Of a stretch of 64,000 bases of DNA, positions 42,753 through 52,023 are shown piece by piece. Numbering within the stretch: position 1 is the first letter of the stretch; every line of letters begins with the position of its first letter. The translations under genes and the position numbers were made by a program. The notes beneath the pieces were generated by a model. The model was not told the DNA's origin, made no database searches, and saw nothing but the letters and a program-made list of their open reading frames with translations. Source of the stretch: JABDIP01 sp965250245 (GTDB lineage: Bacteria; Pseudomonadota; Alphaproteobacteria; DSM-16000; Inquilinaceae); assembly GCA_965250245.1 (NCBI GenBank), contig OZ252296.1, forward strand, positions 2,914,001 to 2,978,000, given 5' to 3'.

Positions 42753-42785
42753 GGCCACGGCCTCATCGCCGTGGCCGTTTGCGTT
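42753..42785 (+). terminator. Intrinsic terminator after the lipase gene
   Basis: GGCCACGGC (42753-42761) and GCCGTGGCC (42768-42776) form a perfect 9-pair stem with a six-base loop, followed by GTTTGCGTT. It lies 43 bases past the lipase stop. The remaining bases up to the next gene include a second dyad (GACCCGCC at 42927-42934 with GGCGGGTC at 42950-42957) of unknown role ahead of the TRAP operon. Confidence 0.7.
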
Positions 42786-42990
42786 GCAGGGGCTCCGGCA
42801 CCGCGCCAGACCCTTTCGCATTCCAGGTGAAAAACATGCCGTAGCGGCCTGTCCGGTCGTCAAACGAGAAAACAAATTGCGCTCTTAGTCCGGTTGCGGG
42901 AAAACTGCAGCCCAAGGCCTCAAGCCGACCCGCCAGGGCAGCTCCGACCGGCGGGTCATCCTCACAAATACAGGAGCAGGGAGAACATCT

Positions 42991-44046
42991 GTGAGACTGA
43001 GCAAGAGCCTGACCGCCGGCGCTGTCGGCGCGGCGATGGCCATCGGCGCCCTCGCCGCAGCCCCGCAAGCCAGCGCGGAAGACACCGTGCGGCTGAACAT
43101 GCCGGCAACCTTCCCCAGTCGTCTGGTCATTCTCGGGACACTGGGCACCAAGCTGACCGAGACCGTGGACGCGGTGTCGGGCGGCGAGCTGAGGCTGACC
43201 TACCACGAGCCGGGCGCGCTCGTACCGGCGCTCGAGGTCTTCGACGCAACGGCCAACGGTTCGGTCGAGGCGGCCTGGTCGGTGCCCGGATACTGGACCG
43301 GAAAGAACATGGCACTGGCCCTGTTCTCGGCGGTGCCCTTCGGCCCCAGCGCCAGCGAATACCTGGCCTGGATCTATCATGGCGGCGGCCATGAGCTGAT
43401 GAACGACATCTACCATCGCAACGGCCTGCATTCGCTGATCTGCGGCGTGATCGCGCCAGAGGCGTCGGGCTGGTTCCGCGAGGAGATCAAGACGGTCGAG
43501 GACCTGCAGGGCCTGAAGATGCGCTTCTTCGGTCTCGGTGCCCGGGTCATGCAACGGCTTGGCGTCGACACCCAGTTGCTCGCCGGTGGCGACATCTATC
43601 CAGCGCTGGAGCGTGGCACCATCGATGCGACTGAGTTCTCGATGCCGGCGATCGATCTCGATCTCGGCTTCTACCAGATCGCCAAGCACTACTACTTCCC
43701 GGGCTGGCACCAGCAGTCGACCTTGCAGGAACTGCTGCTGAACAAGGACACCTGGGACAACCTGTCGCCGCGCAACAAGGCGATCCTGGAGACCGCCTGC
43801 CGGGCCAATGTCACCGACGCGCTGGCGTTGGGCGAGGCGATCCAGGGCCGGGCCCTGGCCGAGCTGCAGGACAAGGGCGTGACCATCCACCGCTGGCCGG
43901 ACGAGATCCTGGAGCGCCTGGAGGCGGAATGGAACGCGGTCGCCGAGGAGGAGAGCGCCGTCAATCCAGACTTCAAGGCGGCGTGGGACAGCCTGCAGGC
44001 GTTCCGCGCGGAATACGCCATCTGGAGGGAACTCGGCTATCTCTGA
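42991..44046 (+). CDS. dctP: TRAP transporter substrate-binding protein (TakP/DctP-type)
   Basis: 351-residue periplasmic protein with a signal peptide ending QASA before EDTVRLNMPATFPSR. The LQGLKMRFFGLGARVMQRLG block carries the carboxylate-binding Arg, and TEFSMPAIDLDLGFYQIAKHYYFPGWHQ (in parts: TEFSMPAIDLDLGF, YYFPGWHQ) is the pattern of the alpha-keto-acid binding TakP group. The start is GTG 42991 after GGGAG. It heads an operon with dctQ, dctM and a CoA-transferase, so the substrate may be an organic acid that is next activated with CoA (inference). Confidence 0.9.
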   Translation: MRLSKSLTAGAVGAAMAIGALAAAPQASAEDTVRLNMPATFPSRLVILGTLGTKLTETVDAVSGGELRLTYHEPGALVPALEVFDATANGSVEAAWSVPGYWTGKNMALALFSAVPFGPSASEYLAWIYHGGGHELMNDIYHRNGLHSLICGVIAPEASGWFREEIKTVEDLQGLKMRFFGLGARVMQRLGVDTQLLAGGDIYPALERGTIDATEFSMPAIDLDLGFYQIAKHYYFPGWHQQSTLQELLLNKDTWDNLSPRNKAILETACRANVTDALALGEAIQGRALAELQDKGVTIHRWPDEILERLEAEWNAVAEEESAVNPDFKAAWDSLQAFRAEYAIWRELGYL

Positions 44047-44063
44047 GCCCGTCTGAGGGTCGC

Positions 44064-44090
44064 GGGTCCGACGCCGGACGCGTCGGGCCC
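44064..44090 (+). other. Intercistronic hairpin between dctP and dctQ
   Basis: GGGTCCGACGC (44064-44074) pairs with GCGTCGGGCCC (44080-44090), 11 pairs with one G-U in RNA and a five-base loop, in the 74-base gap. There is no T-run. Hairpins at this place often stabilise the binding-protein part of the message and lower expression of the membrane genes. Confidence 0.55.
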
Positions 44091-44120
44091 GCCCCGTCTC
44101 CACATTGAGGGAATAGGCCT

Positions 44121-44678
44121 GTGGGAGCCCTGCTGCGGGTGAGCCATGCCATCGACGCGTTGCTCGCCGCTGTCGGGCGGGTCGGCGCGTGGGCGTCGCT
44201 GCTGCTCGTCCTGATCGTCTGCTACGACGTCACAACCCGGTATTTCGGCGTGCCGAAGCCGTTCGGCCTGAACTCGACGATGATCCAGGAAAGCGAATAC
44301 TGGGTGCACACCTACCTGTTCGCCCTGGTGATCGGCTTCGCGTATCTGCGGCAGGCGCATGTGCGCATCGACCTGTTCCGCCAGGGCCTGTCGCCGCGCG
44401 GCAAGTTCGCCATCGAATTCGTCGGCTGCCTGCTGTTCCTGATCCCCTATGCGGGCATCGGTGTCTATCTGGCGATCGACTATGTCGCCACATCCTTCGC
44501 CCAGGGCGAAGTGTCGAAATCGACCGTGGGCCTGAGCAACATCTGGCTGCTCAAGGGCGCCCTCTATCCGCTCTACCTGATGATGGGGATGGCTGGATTG
44601 TCCCAGCTTATCAAATCGTTGGCCGGCCTTCTTGGGCACCTGCCCGAGGAGCAGGTCGCCGCGGTCACCGGGGAGTAG
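44121..44678 (+). CDS. dctQ: TRAP transporter small permease (DctQ)
   Basis: 185-residue protein with four predicted helices and the DctQ loop YDVTTRYFGVPKPFGLNSTMIQESEYW (in part RYFGVPKPFGLNST). The long, Ile/Glu-containing first loop is that of the subgroup which transports alpha-keto or hydroxy acids. GTG start after GAGGGAA. The dctM ATG follows 6 bases after its stop. Confidence 0.9.
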   Translation: MGALLRVSHAIDALLAAVGRVGAWASLLLVLIVCYDVTTRYFGVPKPFGLNSTMIQESEYWVHTYLFALVIGFAYLRQAHVRIDLFRQGLSPRGKFAIEFVGCLLFLIPYAGIGVYLAIDYVATSFAQGEVSKSTVGLSNIWLLKGALYPLYLMMGMAGLSQLIKSLAGLLGHLPEEQVAAVTGE

Positions 44679-44684
44679 AGGCCG

Positions 44685-46151
44685 ATGTCGCTGATAGACG
44701 CCCTGCCCCTGCTGATGTTCGCGGCCCTGGCGCTGCTGCTGTTCTCCGGCTACCCGGTCGCCTTCGTGCTCGGCGGCATCGGACTCGGCTTCGGGCTGAT
44801 CGGGATGGAACTCGGGGTCTTCCATTTCCTGCAGTTCAACTCGATCCCGTCGCGGATCTTCGGCGGGATCATGGAGAACCTGATCCTGACCGCCATCCCG
44901 ATGTTCATCTTCATGGGCACGATGCTGGAGAAATCTGGCGTTGCCAGGGACTTGCTGAACTGTCTTCAAGTGCTGCTGCGGCGGGTGCCGGGCGGGCTGG
45001 CGCTGTCAGTGACCGTCATGGGCACGATCCTGGCGGCCACCACCGGCATCATCGGCGCCTCGGTCGTCATGATGTCGCTGCTCGCCCTGCCGACCATGCT
45101 GCAGCGGCGCTACTCGATCCCGCTGGCCACCGGCACCATCGCGGCCTCCGGCACGCTGGGCATCCTGATCCCGCCCTCGATCATGCTGGTGATCATGGCC
45201 GACCTGCTCGGCCGCTCGGTCGGAAACCTGTTCGTCGCCGCCGTCTTTCCGGGCCTCATGCTGGCCGGCCTCTACATGGTCTACATCCTGGTGATCGGGC
45301 GGCTGAAGCCGCAGGACGCCCCGGCCCTGCCCGACGCGGTCGGGCCGGAGTCCGCTGCCGATCTCGCGGTGATGGTGCTGCGCAGCTTCGTGCCGCCGGT
45401 CTTCCTGATCGTGCTGGTCCTGGGCTCGATCCTGGGCGGCTTCGCCACGCCGACCGAGGCCGCGGGCGTTGGCGCCATGGGCGCGCTGATCCTCTCCTTC
45501 GTCAACCTGGTGGTGCTGCCGTCGATCGGCGTCCGCCAGCTCGCCTTCGAGGGCGGTCCCGCGGTCGACCTGGACGACCACGGCGTCGGCGGCGGCTTCA
45601 TGGCCGAACTGCGCCATTTCGGCGGGGTGCTGCGCGAGGTGGTCGAACGCACCGCCATGACCAACGCCATGATCTTCGGCCTGTTCGTCGGGGCGACGGT
45701 GTTCTCCTTCGTGTTCCGCGCGCTGGGCGGCGATCACATCGTCATCGACCTGGTCAATTCCCTCGGGTTCGGGTCCTGGGGCCTGCTGATCCTGATCATG
45801 GGGATCGTGTTTTTCCTGGGCTTCTTCTTCGACTGGCTCGAGATCACCCTGATCGTGCTGCCGGTGTTCACGCCGATCATCGAGCTGATGGATTTCGGCG
45901 CCCATGTGGACCGGTTCGAGCTGGTCTACTGGTTCGCCATCCTGCTGGCGGTCAACCTGCAGACCAGTTTCCTGACGCCGCCCTTCGGATTCGCGCTGTT
46001 CTACATGAAGGCCGTTTCGCCGCCCGAGGTGAAGATCCAGCAGATCTACCGCGGCATCATCCCCTTCGTGATCCTGCAGCTCTGCGCGCTCGCCCTGCTG
46101 ATCGCGTTCCCGGACATTGCGCTCTGGCTGCCCCGGGTGCTGCTGAACTGA
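44685..46151 (+). CDS. dctM: TRAP transporter large permease (DctM)
   Basis: 488-residue DctM with about twelve or more helices. Landmarks are IPMFIFMGTMLEKSGVARDLL, IIGASVVMMSLLALPTM, ASGTLGILIPPSIMLVIMAD and LTPPFGFALFYMKAV. It is about 50 residues longer than the other two DctM proteins in the window because of an insertion near residues 285-325, a Gly/Asp-rich segment that is probably cytoplasmic; this is usual in the TakM subgroup. Confidence 0.92.
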   Translation: MSLIDALPLLMFAALALLLFSGYPVAFVLGGIGLGFGLIGMELGVFHFLQFNSIPSRIFGGIMENLILTAIPMFIFMGTMLEKSGVARDLLNCLQVLLRRVPGGLALSVTVMGTILAATTGIIGASVVMMSLLALPTMLQRRYSIPLATGTIAASGTLGILIPPSIMLVIMADLLGRSVGNLFVAAVFPGLMLAGLYMVYILVIGRLKPQDAPALPDAVGPESAADLAVMVLRSFVPPVFLIVLVLGSILGGFATPTEAAGVGAMGALILSFVNLVVLPSIGVRQLAFEGGPAVDLDDHGVGGGFMAELRHFGGVLREVVERTAMTNAMIFGLFVGATVFSFVFRALGGDHIVIDLVNSLGFGSWGLLILIMGIVFFLGFFFDWLEITLIVLPVFTPIIELMDFGAHVDRFELVYWFAILLAVNLQTSFLTPPFGFALFYMKAVSPPEVKIQQIYRGIIPFVILQLCALALLIAFPDIALWLPRVLLN

Positions 46152-46184
46152 GGGCCGGGCGGCGCCAACAGGCCGAGGCGTTCG

Positions 46185-47390
46185 ATGGATAAAGCCCTTC
46201 ACGGCGTGCGCGTCCTGGCGGTCGAGCAGTATGGCGCCGGACCGTTCGGCACCCAGCACCTGGCCGATCTCGGCGCCGAGGTGATCAAGGTCGAAAACCG
46301 CAAGACCGGCGGCGATTACGCAAGGGGGCTGGGACCGTTCCTCGCCGGCGACCCTGAGGCCAGCGATGCGAGCCTCTATTTCCAGGCCTTCAACCGCAAC
46401 AAGAAGAGCCTGTCGCTGGACCTGTCCGGCGAGGCGGGCCAGGCGGTGCTGCACCGGCTGGCGCCGCATGTCGACGCCGTCGCCAACAATCTGCGTGGCG
46501 ACGTGCCGGAGAAGCTGGGCATCACCTATTCAGCACTGGCGGCGGCCAACCCGGCCATCGTCTGCGCCCATTGCTCGGCCTTCGGCCGCTCCGGCCCGCG
46601 CCGGGACTGGCCTGGCTACGATTTCCTGATGCAGGCCGAGGCCGGATACTTCGCCATGTCCGGCGAGCCCGACGGTCCGCCGGCCCGCATGGGCCTGTCC
46701 CTGGTCGACTATATGGGTGGCACCTATCTGGCGCTGGCGCTGGTGTCCGGCGTGCTTGCCGCGCGGTCGACCGGGCGCGGCCGGGATGTGGACGTCAACC
46801 TGTTCGACACCGCTCTGTTCAATTTCAGCTATGCCGGCGCCTGGGCGCTGAACGGCGATTACGAACCGGACCGCCTGCCCCGCTCGGCCCACCCGTCGCT
46901 GGTGCCCTGCCAGCTCTATCGCACCGCCGATGGCTGGATCTACCTGATGTGCAACAAGCAGAAGTTCTGGCCGGTGCTCTGCGCCGAGCTGGGCGCGGAC
47001 GACCTGGCCGCCGACCCGCGCTTCGCCGGGTTCGACGGCCGGCTGGCCCATCGCGACCTGCTGACCGACCTGCTCGACGAGCGGCTCTCCGCCCGAACGA
47101 CCGCGGACTGGCTGGACCGCTTCGCCGGCCGGGTGCCGGCGGCCCCGGTGCTGACGCCGCGCGAGGCAATGAACGCGCCCTTCGTGCGCCAGCGCGGCCG
47201 CATCCAATCCCTGACGGTCGCGGACGGCACCGCCTTCGACGTGCTGGCCAGCCCGGTCGATGCCGGCGGCAGCGACCCCGGCGCCGACCGGGCCTGCCCG
47301 CCGCTGGGTGCCGACACCCGCGAGACGCTGCGTGCCGCCGGCTTCAGCGATACCGAGATCGATGCGTTGGAACGCGACGGCGTGATCTGA
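46185..47390 (+). CDS. Family III CoA-transferase (CaiB/BaiF)
   Basis: 401-residue CoA-transferase. The N-terminal GVRVLAVEQYGAGPFGTQHLADLGAEVIKVE segment (in part YGAGPFGTQHLADLGA) is diagnostic. NKKSLSLDLSG binds the CoA adenosine, and the catalytic Asp is in LSLVDYMGG near residue 175. It would swap CoA between acids, for example activating an imported carboxylate or carnitine-like compound. It starts 33 bases after dctM on the same strand and probably shares its message. It converges on the flavin oxidoreductase gene with a 2-base gap. Confidence 0.9.
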   Translation: MDKALHGVRVLAVEQYGAGPFGTQHLADLGAEVIKVENRKTGGDYARGLGPFLAGDPEASDASLYFQAFNRNKKSLSLDLSGEAGQAVLHRLAPHVDAVANNLRGDVPEKLGITYSALAAANPAIVCAHCSAFGRSGPRRDWPGYDFLMQAEAGYFAMSGEPDGPPARMGLSLVDYMGGTYLALALVSGVLAARSTGRGRDVDVNLFDTALFNFSYAGAWALNGDYEPDRLPRSAHPSLVPCQLYRTADGWIYLMCNKQKFWPVLCAELGADDLAADPRFAGFDGRLAHRDLLTDLLDERLSARTTADWLDRFAGRVPAAPVLTPREAMNAPFVRQRGRIQSLTVADGTAFDVLASPVDAGGSDPGADRACPPLGADTRETLRAAGFSDTEIDALERDGVI

Positions 47391-47392
47391 GA

Positions 47393-49453
47393 CTAGAGAT
47401 CCTTGCAGAGCCTGAGCGCGTCGTAGATGGCGGCGTGCACGTTGCGGGACGAGACGGCGTCGCCGATGCGGAACAGCGCGAAGCGGCCGTCCGGGTTGGT
47501 GCGGAGGTCCTGTTTCCGGCCGGCGATGAGGGCCTGATAGTCGACCTCGCCGCGATTGACGCTCTCCTCCTTCAAGGCGAAGTAGAGGTCGTCCAGCGGC
47601 AGCGTGCCGTGCTCGACCACCACCTGGTCGACCAGCCGCTCCTCGGTCCAGTCGCCGAAATCGGAGCCGATGATGGCGGCGAGGCGGTTGCCCTCGCGGC
47701 GAATGCCGGCGAGGCGCCGGTTGATGGTGGTCGTAACGCCGTTGCGCTGGAAGGCCTGGGCGTAGGCGACGTGATTGAGGCCGCCCATCTCCGGCGCGAA
47801 GAACCGTTCCGGGCTGACGATCTCGAGTCTGGCGCCGGCCTCGGCGATGGCCTCGGCCGCCTGCATGCCGGGATGGCCGCCATTGTCGTCGAACAGCAGC
47901 ACCTCGTCGGCGATCTTGGCGTCGCCGGAGAGGATGTCCCAGCTCGTCACCGCAAGCTCGGCCCCCTCACCCACGAAACCGGTGTCGGGCAGGCCACCGG
48001 TCGCGACGATGACGACGTCCGGGTCGAGCGCCTGCACATCCCCGGCCTCGGCGAGGACGTCAAAGCGCATCTCCACGCCCAGCCGCTCGCATTGCTCGGC
48101 GCGCCAGTCGACGATGCCGATTAATTCGCTCCGTCGGCGGCTGCGGGACGCCAATCGCAACTGCCCGCCAGGATCATGGGCCGCCTCCAGCAGCACCACG
48201 CTGTGGCCGCGCTCGGCGGAGACCCGCGCCGCCTCCAGCCCGGCCGGGCCGGCACCGACCACCACCACCTTGCGCGCCGGGCCGTCGGCGCGAGGGATGA
48301 CATGCGGCATGGTCGCCTCGCGGCCGGTCGCCGGGTTGTGGATGCACAGGGCCTCGTGACCCTCATAGATCCGGTCCAGGCAATAGGTGGCGCCGACGCA
48401 GGGACGGATCTCGGCCTCGCGCCCCTCGGCCACCTTGCGGGCGATGTGCGGGTCGGCGATGTGGGCGCGGGTCATGCCGACCATGTCGAGCTTGCCCTCG
48501 GCCACCGCGTGACGGGCCGTCGCCACGTCGTTGATGCGGGCGGCGTGGAAGACCGGGAACCTGGTCTCCGCCCGCACCTCGCCGCAGAAATCGAGATGCG
48601 GCGCGGCGGGCGTGCCGTGGATCGGGATCACCTTCGCCAGATGCGCGTCGTGCTCGATATGGCCGCGGATCAGGTTGAGGAAGTCGATCTTTCCGGACGC
48701 GGCCAGCCGGCGGGCGATCTCGACCCCGTCCTCGCGGCTCAGCCCGGCCTTCCAGTCCTCGTCGGCGACCATGCGGACGCCGAGGATGAAGTCGGCACCG
48801 ATGCGGTCGCGGATCGCGTCAATCACCCGCCAGGTGAAGCGCAGCCGGTTATCGAGGCTGCCGCCATACGCGTCCTCGCGACGGTTGGTGGCCGGGGACC
48901 AGAAGCCGTCCATGATGTGGCCGTAGGCTTCCAGCTCGATGCCGTCCATGCCGGCCGCGGCCATGCGCTCCGCCGCGTCGGCGTATTGCCCAACGATGCG
49001 GTCGATGTCCCAATCCTCCGCCTCCTTCGGGAAGGCGCGGTGGGCCGGCTCGCGCACCGGGCTCGGCGCCAGCACCGGCAGCCAGTCGGAGTGGTTCCAG
49101 TTGGTGCGGCGGCCGAGATGGGTGATCTGGATCATCACCGCCGCCCCCTGCTCATGGCAGTCGTCGGTGAGGCGTTTCAGCCAGGGCACGATCTCGTCGC
49201 GATAGGCGTGCAGATTGCCGAAGGCGGCCGGGCTGTCCTCCCCGACCAGGGCGGATCCGGCGGTCATGGTCAGGGCGATGCCGCCCTTGGCCTTCTCCAG
49301 ATGGTAGAGGCGGTAGCGGTCCTTCGGCAGTCCATCCTCGGAATAGGCCGGCTCATGCGCCGTCGACATGATGCGGTTGCGCAAGACGAGGTGCTTGAGC
49401 CGGTAGGGCTCCAGCAGAGGGTCGGTGCGGGTAGCCGGCGCAGTCAATGCCAT
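47393..49453 (-). CDS. FMN/Fe-S/FAD oxidoreductase of the trimethylamine dehydrogenase family (N-methylproline/dimethylglycine demethylase-like)
   Basis: 686-residue three-part enzyme. An N-terminal old-yellow-enzyme barrel (DPLLEPYRLKHLVLRNRIMS, HLGRR) is followed by an iron-sulfur segment CVGATYC then LCIHNPATG, and a C-terminal FAD/NAD half (VVVVGAGPAGLEAARV, FDDNGGHPGM). Three of the four cluster Cys are visible; the second position of the usual CxxCxxC is Ala. The family oxidatively demethylates amines such as dimethylglycine or N-methylproline. It overlaps the MttB-like gene by 10 bases, consistent with a two-step betaine-type demethylation path (inference). Confidence 0.85.
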   Translation of the reverse strand: MALTAPATRTDPLLEPYRLKHLVLRNRIMSTAHEPAYSEDGLPKDRYRLYHLEKAKGGIALTMTAGSALVGEDSPAAFGNLHAYRDEIVPWLKRLTDDCHEQGAAVMIQITHLGRRTNWNHSDWLPVLAPSPVREPAHRAFPKEAEDWDIDRIVGQYADAAERMAAAGMDGIELEAYGHIMDGFWSPATNRREDAYGGSLDNRLRFTWRVIDAIRDRIGADFILGVRMVADEDWKAGLSREDGVEIARRLAASGKIDFLNLIRGHIEHDAHLAKVIPIHGTPAAPHLDFCGEVRAETRFPVFHAARINDVATARHAVAEGKLDMVGMTRAHIADPHIARKVAEGREAEIRPCVGATYCLDRIYEGHEALCIHNPATGREATMPHVIPRADGPARKVVVVGAGPAGLEAARVSAERGHSVVLLEAAHDPGGQLRLASRSRRRSELIGIVDWRAEQCERLGVEMRFDVLAEAGDVQALDPDVVIVATGGLPDTGFVGEGAELAVTSWDILSGDAKIADEVLLFDDNGGHPGMQAAEAIAEAGARLEIVSPERFFAPEMGGLNHVAYAQAFQRNGVTTTINRRLAGIRREGNRLAAIIGSDFGDWTEERLVDQVVVEHGTLPLDDLYFALKEESVNRGEVDYQALIAGRKQDLRTNPDGRFALFRIGDAVSSRNVHAAIYDALRLCKDL

Positions 49454-50994
49454 TCGTCCGGCAGCGACGCCTTCCTGCGCGCCATGAAGTCCAGCAGGGC
49501 CTCGTCGATTCCGGGGTCGATCGGCGGTGCCTCGTATTCGTCCAGCAGGCGCTTCCAGCGTTTGTTGGCGCGGGTCGCCGCATCCTCGCTGCCGGCCTCC
49601 GTCCATTGCTCATAGGACATGCTGTCCGACAGGTCCGATTCCCAATAGGCGGTCTCGTAATTGGCCAGGGTATGGGCCGAGCCGAACAGGTGATGGCCGG
49701 GCCCGCCCTCCTCCAGCGCGGAGAAGGCGAGTTGGTTGTCGTCGGTCGGGACGCCGGCGAGATAGGCGTGCATGTGGCCGAGATAATCCGTGTCCAGGAC
49801 GAATTTCTCATAGGACATGGAGAGCAGCCCGTCGAGGAAGCCGGCGGCGTGGAAGGCGAAGTTGGCGCCGCTCAGCACCGAGGCGTGCATGGAGCTTGCA
49901 CTCTCCATCATCGCCTGGGCGTCCGGCAGCTTCGACGTCGTGAAGGAGCCGGAACAACGCAGCGGCAGGTTCAGCCGGCGGCAGAGCTGGCCGACGACCA
50001 GCGAGCCGATCGCCGGTTCCGGCGTACCGAAGGTCGGCGAACCGGTGCGCAGTTGGGTCGAGGAGAGGAAGTTGCCGTAGATAGTCGGCGCGCCGGGGCG
50101 TTCGAGCTGGGAGAGCGCACAGCCGACCATGGCCTCCGCATGGGCCTGGGCAACGGCGCCGGCGGTGGTCACCGGCCCCATGGCGCCGCCCAGGATGAAG
50201 GGCGCGATCACCGAGCCCTGGTTGGCCCTGGCATAGGCGCGGATCGACTTGGTCGCCATGGCGTCCCAGACCAGGGGCGAGTTGCAGTTGACGTTGCCCA
50301 TCACGACGCAGTTCTGGTCGACGAACTCCTCGCCGAAGAGCAGCCGCGCCATGGCGATGGAATCCTCCGCCCGCTCCTCCGCGGTGATCGAGCCGAGGAA
50401 GGCGCGATCGGAATAGCGGATATGGCTGTAGACCATGTCCAGGTGGCGCTTGTTGACCGGCACGTCGGTGGGCTCGCAGACCGTGCCGCCGGAATGGTGC
50501 AGCCAGGGGCTGGCATAGCCCAGCTTCACGAAGTTGCGGAAATCCTCGATGGTCCCGTAGCGCCGGCCCCGGTCCAGGTCCATGACGAAGGGCGAGCCGT
50601 AGGACGGCACGAAGACCACGTGGTCGCCGCCGAACTTCACCGAGCGCTCGGGGTTGCGGGCGTGCTGGGTGAACACCGCCGGGGCGGTGGACAGGACATG
50701 CCGGACCAGGCCCTTGGGGAAGCGCACCAGATCGCCGATGACGTCGGCGCCGGCCTCGCGCCACAGCTCCAGGCAGCGCGGGTCGTCCTGGAAGCGGATG
50801 CCGATCTCTTCCAGGATCCGGTCGGTGGTCTCCTCGACGCGGACGATCTCCTCTTCCGAGAGGATTTCGTAAGGCGGAATGCGGCGGGTGATGTAGGCGG
50901 GCGCCTTGGGCGTGGCGCGCATCCGACGGTCACGCCGGGCGGCACGCCCGCGTCCCTGCCGGCCAAGGGCCGGTGGCGTTGCGGTCCCTTCCAT
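49444..50994 (-). CDS. Trimethylamine methyltransferase family protein (MttB superfamily, non-pyrrolysine)
   Basis: 516-residue paralogue of the gene at 11709-13253. Shared landmarks are GNVNCNSPLVWDAM, PFILGGAMGPVTTAGA, SGANFAFHAAGFLDG and GPGHHLFGSAHTL. It has no in-frame amber codon. I chose ATG 50994; an ATG at 51015 would add seven residues. The leader has the same Arg-rich block (RGRAARRDRRMRAT) as the paralogue. Family members take a methyl group from a quaternary amine such as glycine betaine or proline betaine. It forms an operon with the TMADH-like enzyme and is divergent from a LysR gene. No corrinoid partner is in the window. Confidence 0.87.
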   Translation of the reverse strand: MEGTATPPALGRQGRGRAARRDRRMRATPKAPAYITRRIPPYEILSEEEIVRVEETTDRILEEIGIRFQDDPRCLELWREAGADVIGDLVRFPKGLVRHVLSTAPAVFTQHARNPERSVKFGGDHVVFVPSYGSPFVMDLDRGRRYGTIEDFRNFVKLGYASPWLHHSGGTVCEPTDVPVNKRHLDMVYSHIRYSDRAFLGSITAEERAEDSIAMARLLFGEEFVDQNCVVMGNVNCNSPLVWDAMATKSIRAYARANQGSVIAPFILGGAMGPVTTAGAVAQAHAEAMVGCALSQLERPGAPTIYGNFLSSTQLRTGSPTFGTPEPAIGSLVVGQLCRRLNLPLRCSGSFTTSKLPDAQAMMESASSMHASVLSGANFAFHAAGFLDGLLSMSYEKFVLDTDYLGHMHAYLAGVPTDDNQLAFSALEEGGPGHHLFGSAHTLANYETAYWESDLSDSMSYEQWTEAGSEDAATRANKRWKRLLDEYEAPPIDPGIDEALLDFMARRKASLPDEWH

Positions 50995-51073
50995 GGCAGG
51001 CCTGTTCCCTGACATCAACGCAGCGAAGGCTAGCAGCGATTGGTGCCGCCGTGACGCTGGAAAAATCTTTGGC

Positions 51074-51088
51074 CTCAGATAAACTGAG
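51074..51088. promoter_or_regulatory. LysR-type operator in the mttB-lysR divergent region
   Basis: CTCAGATAAACTGAG is a five-base dyad (CTCAG/CTGAG) with a five-base AT-rich centre and fits the T-N11-A LysR-box form (TCAG then CTGA). It sits 3 bases before the lysR ATG in a divergent gap of 97 bases, the place expected for autoregulation and for control of the MttB-like operon. Confidence 0.5.
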
Positions 51089-51091
51089 CTT

Positions 51092-52000
51092 ATGCAAAAC
51101 CTGCGCGCCATCCTGCCCTCGGCCCGCGCCCTGATCGTCTTCGAGGCGGCCGGGCGGCTGGGCAGCTTCACCCGGGCCGGCGTAGAACTGGGCATGACCC
51201 AGGCGGCGGTCAGCTTCGCCATCCGTACCCTGGAGCGCGAGCTGGGCACCCAGGTCTTCACCCGCCGGCACCGCTCCATCGAGCTGACCGAAGCCGGCCG
51301 GCGCTTCCACGCCGATGTGTCCCTGGGGCTGACCCATATCCGCAAATCGGCGGAGGAACTTCGGGCTCTGGGCTCCGACCGGCATGTCACGCTCTCCGCC
51401 TCGACCGCCTTCGCCAGCTTCTGGATGCTGCCGCGCCTGCCGAAATTCCGCGAAGACCTGCCGGATATCGACCTGCGCATCCAGACCTCCGACCGCGACA
51501 CCGACATCGTGCAGGAGGGGGTGCCGCTCGGTATCCGCTGCGGTCGGCCCGGCGCCTGGGCCGGCTGCGAGGACGCAGTGCTGGCGGCAGAGGAGATCGG
51601 CGCCATCGTCAGCCCGGCCTATGTGGAGCAGGTCGGCATGCCGGCCAGCGACGCGGAGATCGCCGGGCATCGGCTGATCCACCTCGAAGAGCCGTTCCGC
51701 CCGACCCCGGACTGGGAGGACTGGTTCCGCTCGGTCGATGCACCACCGCCGGCCAAGGCCAAGGGCCTGACGATCAACGACTATGTGCTGGTGGTCCAGG
51801 CGGTGCTGGGCGGCCAGGGCATTGGTCTCGGCTGGACCCACCTGATCGAGCCGATGCTGGCCTCCGGCCTGCTGGCGCGGGCGTCAGCGCACCGGCTGCG
51901 CACGGAGAATGCCTTCCACGTCGTCTGGCCGGCCGACCGGCCCCTGACCGAGCCCATGCAGCAGGTCCGCGACTGGCTGCTGTCCGGGGTTCCGGCATAG
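51092..52000 (+). CDS. LysR-family transcriptional regulator (GcvA-like)
   Basis: 302-residue regulator. The HTH lies at residues 10-67 (LIVFEAAGRLGSFTRAGVELGMTQAAVSFAIRTLE, read as GSFTRAGVELGMTQAAVS). A co-inducer domain follows with SASTAFASFWMLPRLPKFRE and the GIRCGRPG loop found in GcvA-type proteins. It is divergently transcribed from the MttB/oxidoreductase operon, the usual arrangement for its target. The inducer could be the betaine-type substrate (inference). Confidence 0.88.
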   Translation: MQNLRAILPSARALIVFEAAGRLGSFTRAGVELGMTQAAVSFAIRTLERELGTQVFTRRHRSIELTEAGRRFHADVSLGLTHIRKSAEELRALGSDRHVTLSASTAFASFWMLPRLPKFREDLPDIDLRIQTSDRDTDIVQEGVPLGIRCGRPGAWAGCEDAVLAAEEIGAIVSPAYVEQVGMPASDAEIAGHRLIHLEEPFRPTPDWEDWFRSVDAPPPAKAKGLTINDYVLVVQAVLGGQGIGLGWTHLIEPMLASGLLARASAHRLRTENAFHVVWPADRPLTEPMQQVRDWLLSGVPA

Positions 52001-52023
52001 CGGACTTCGGAACGGCCTATTCA

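Noticed and set aside
45006..46469. A 487-codon minus-strand open frame opposite dctM
   Set aside because: Same artefact: His/Asp/Gln/Arg-rich, no domain, antisense to a canonical DctM protein.
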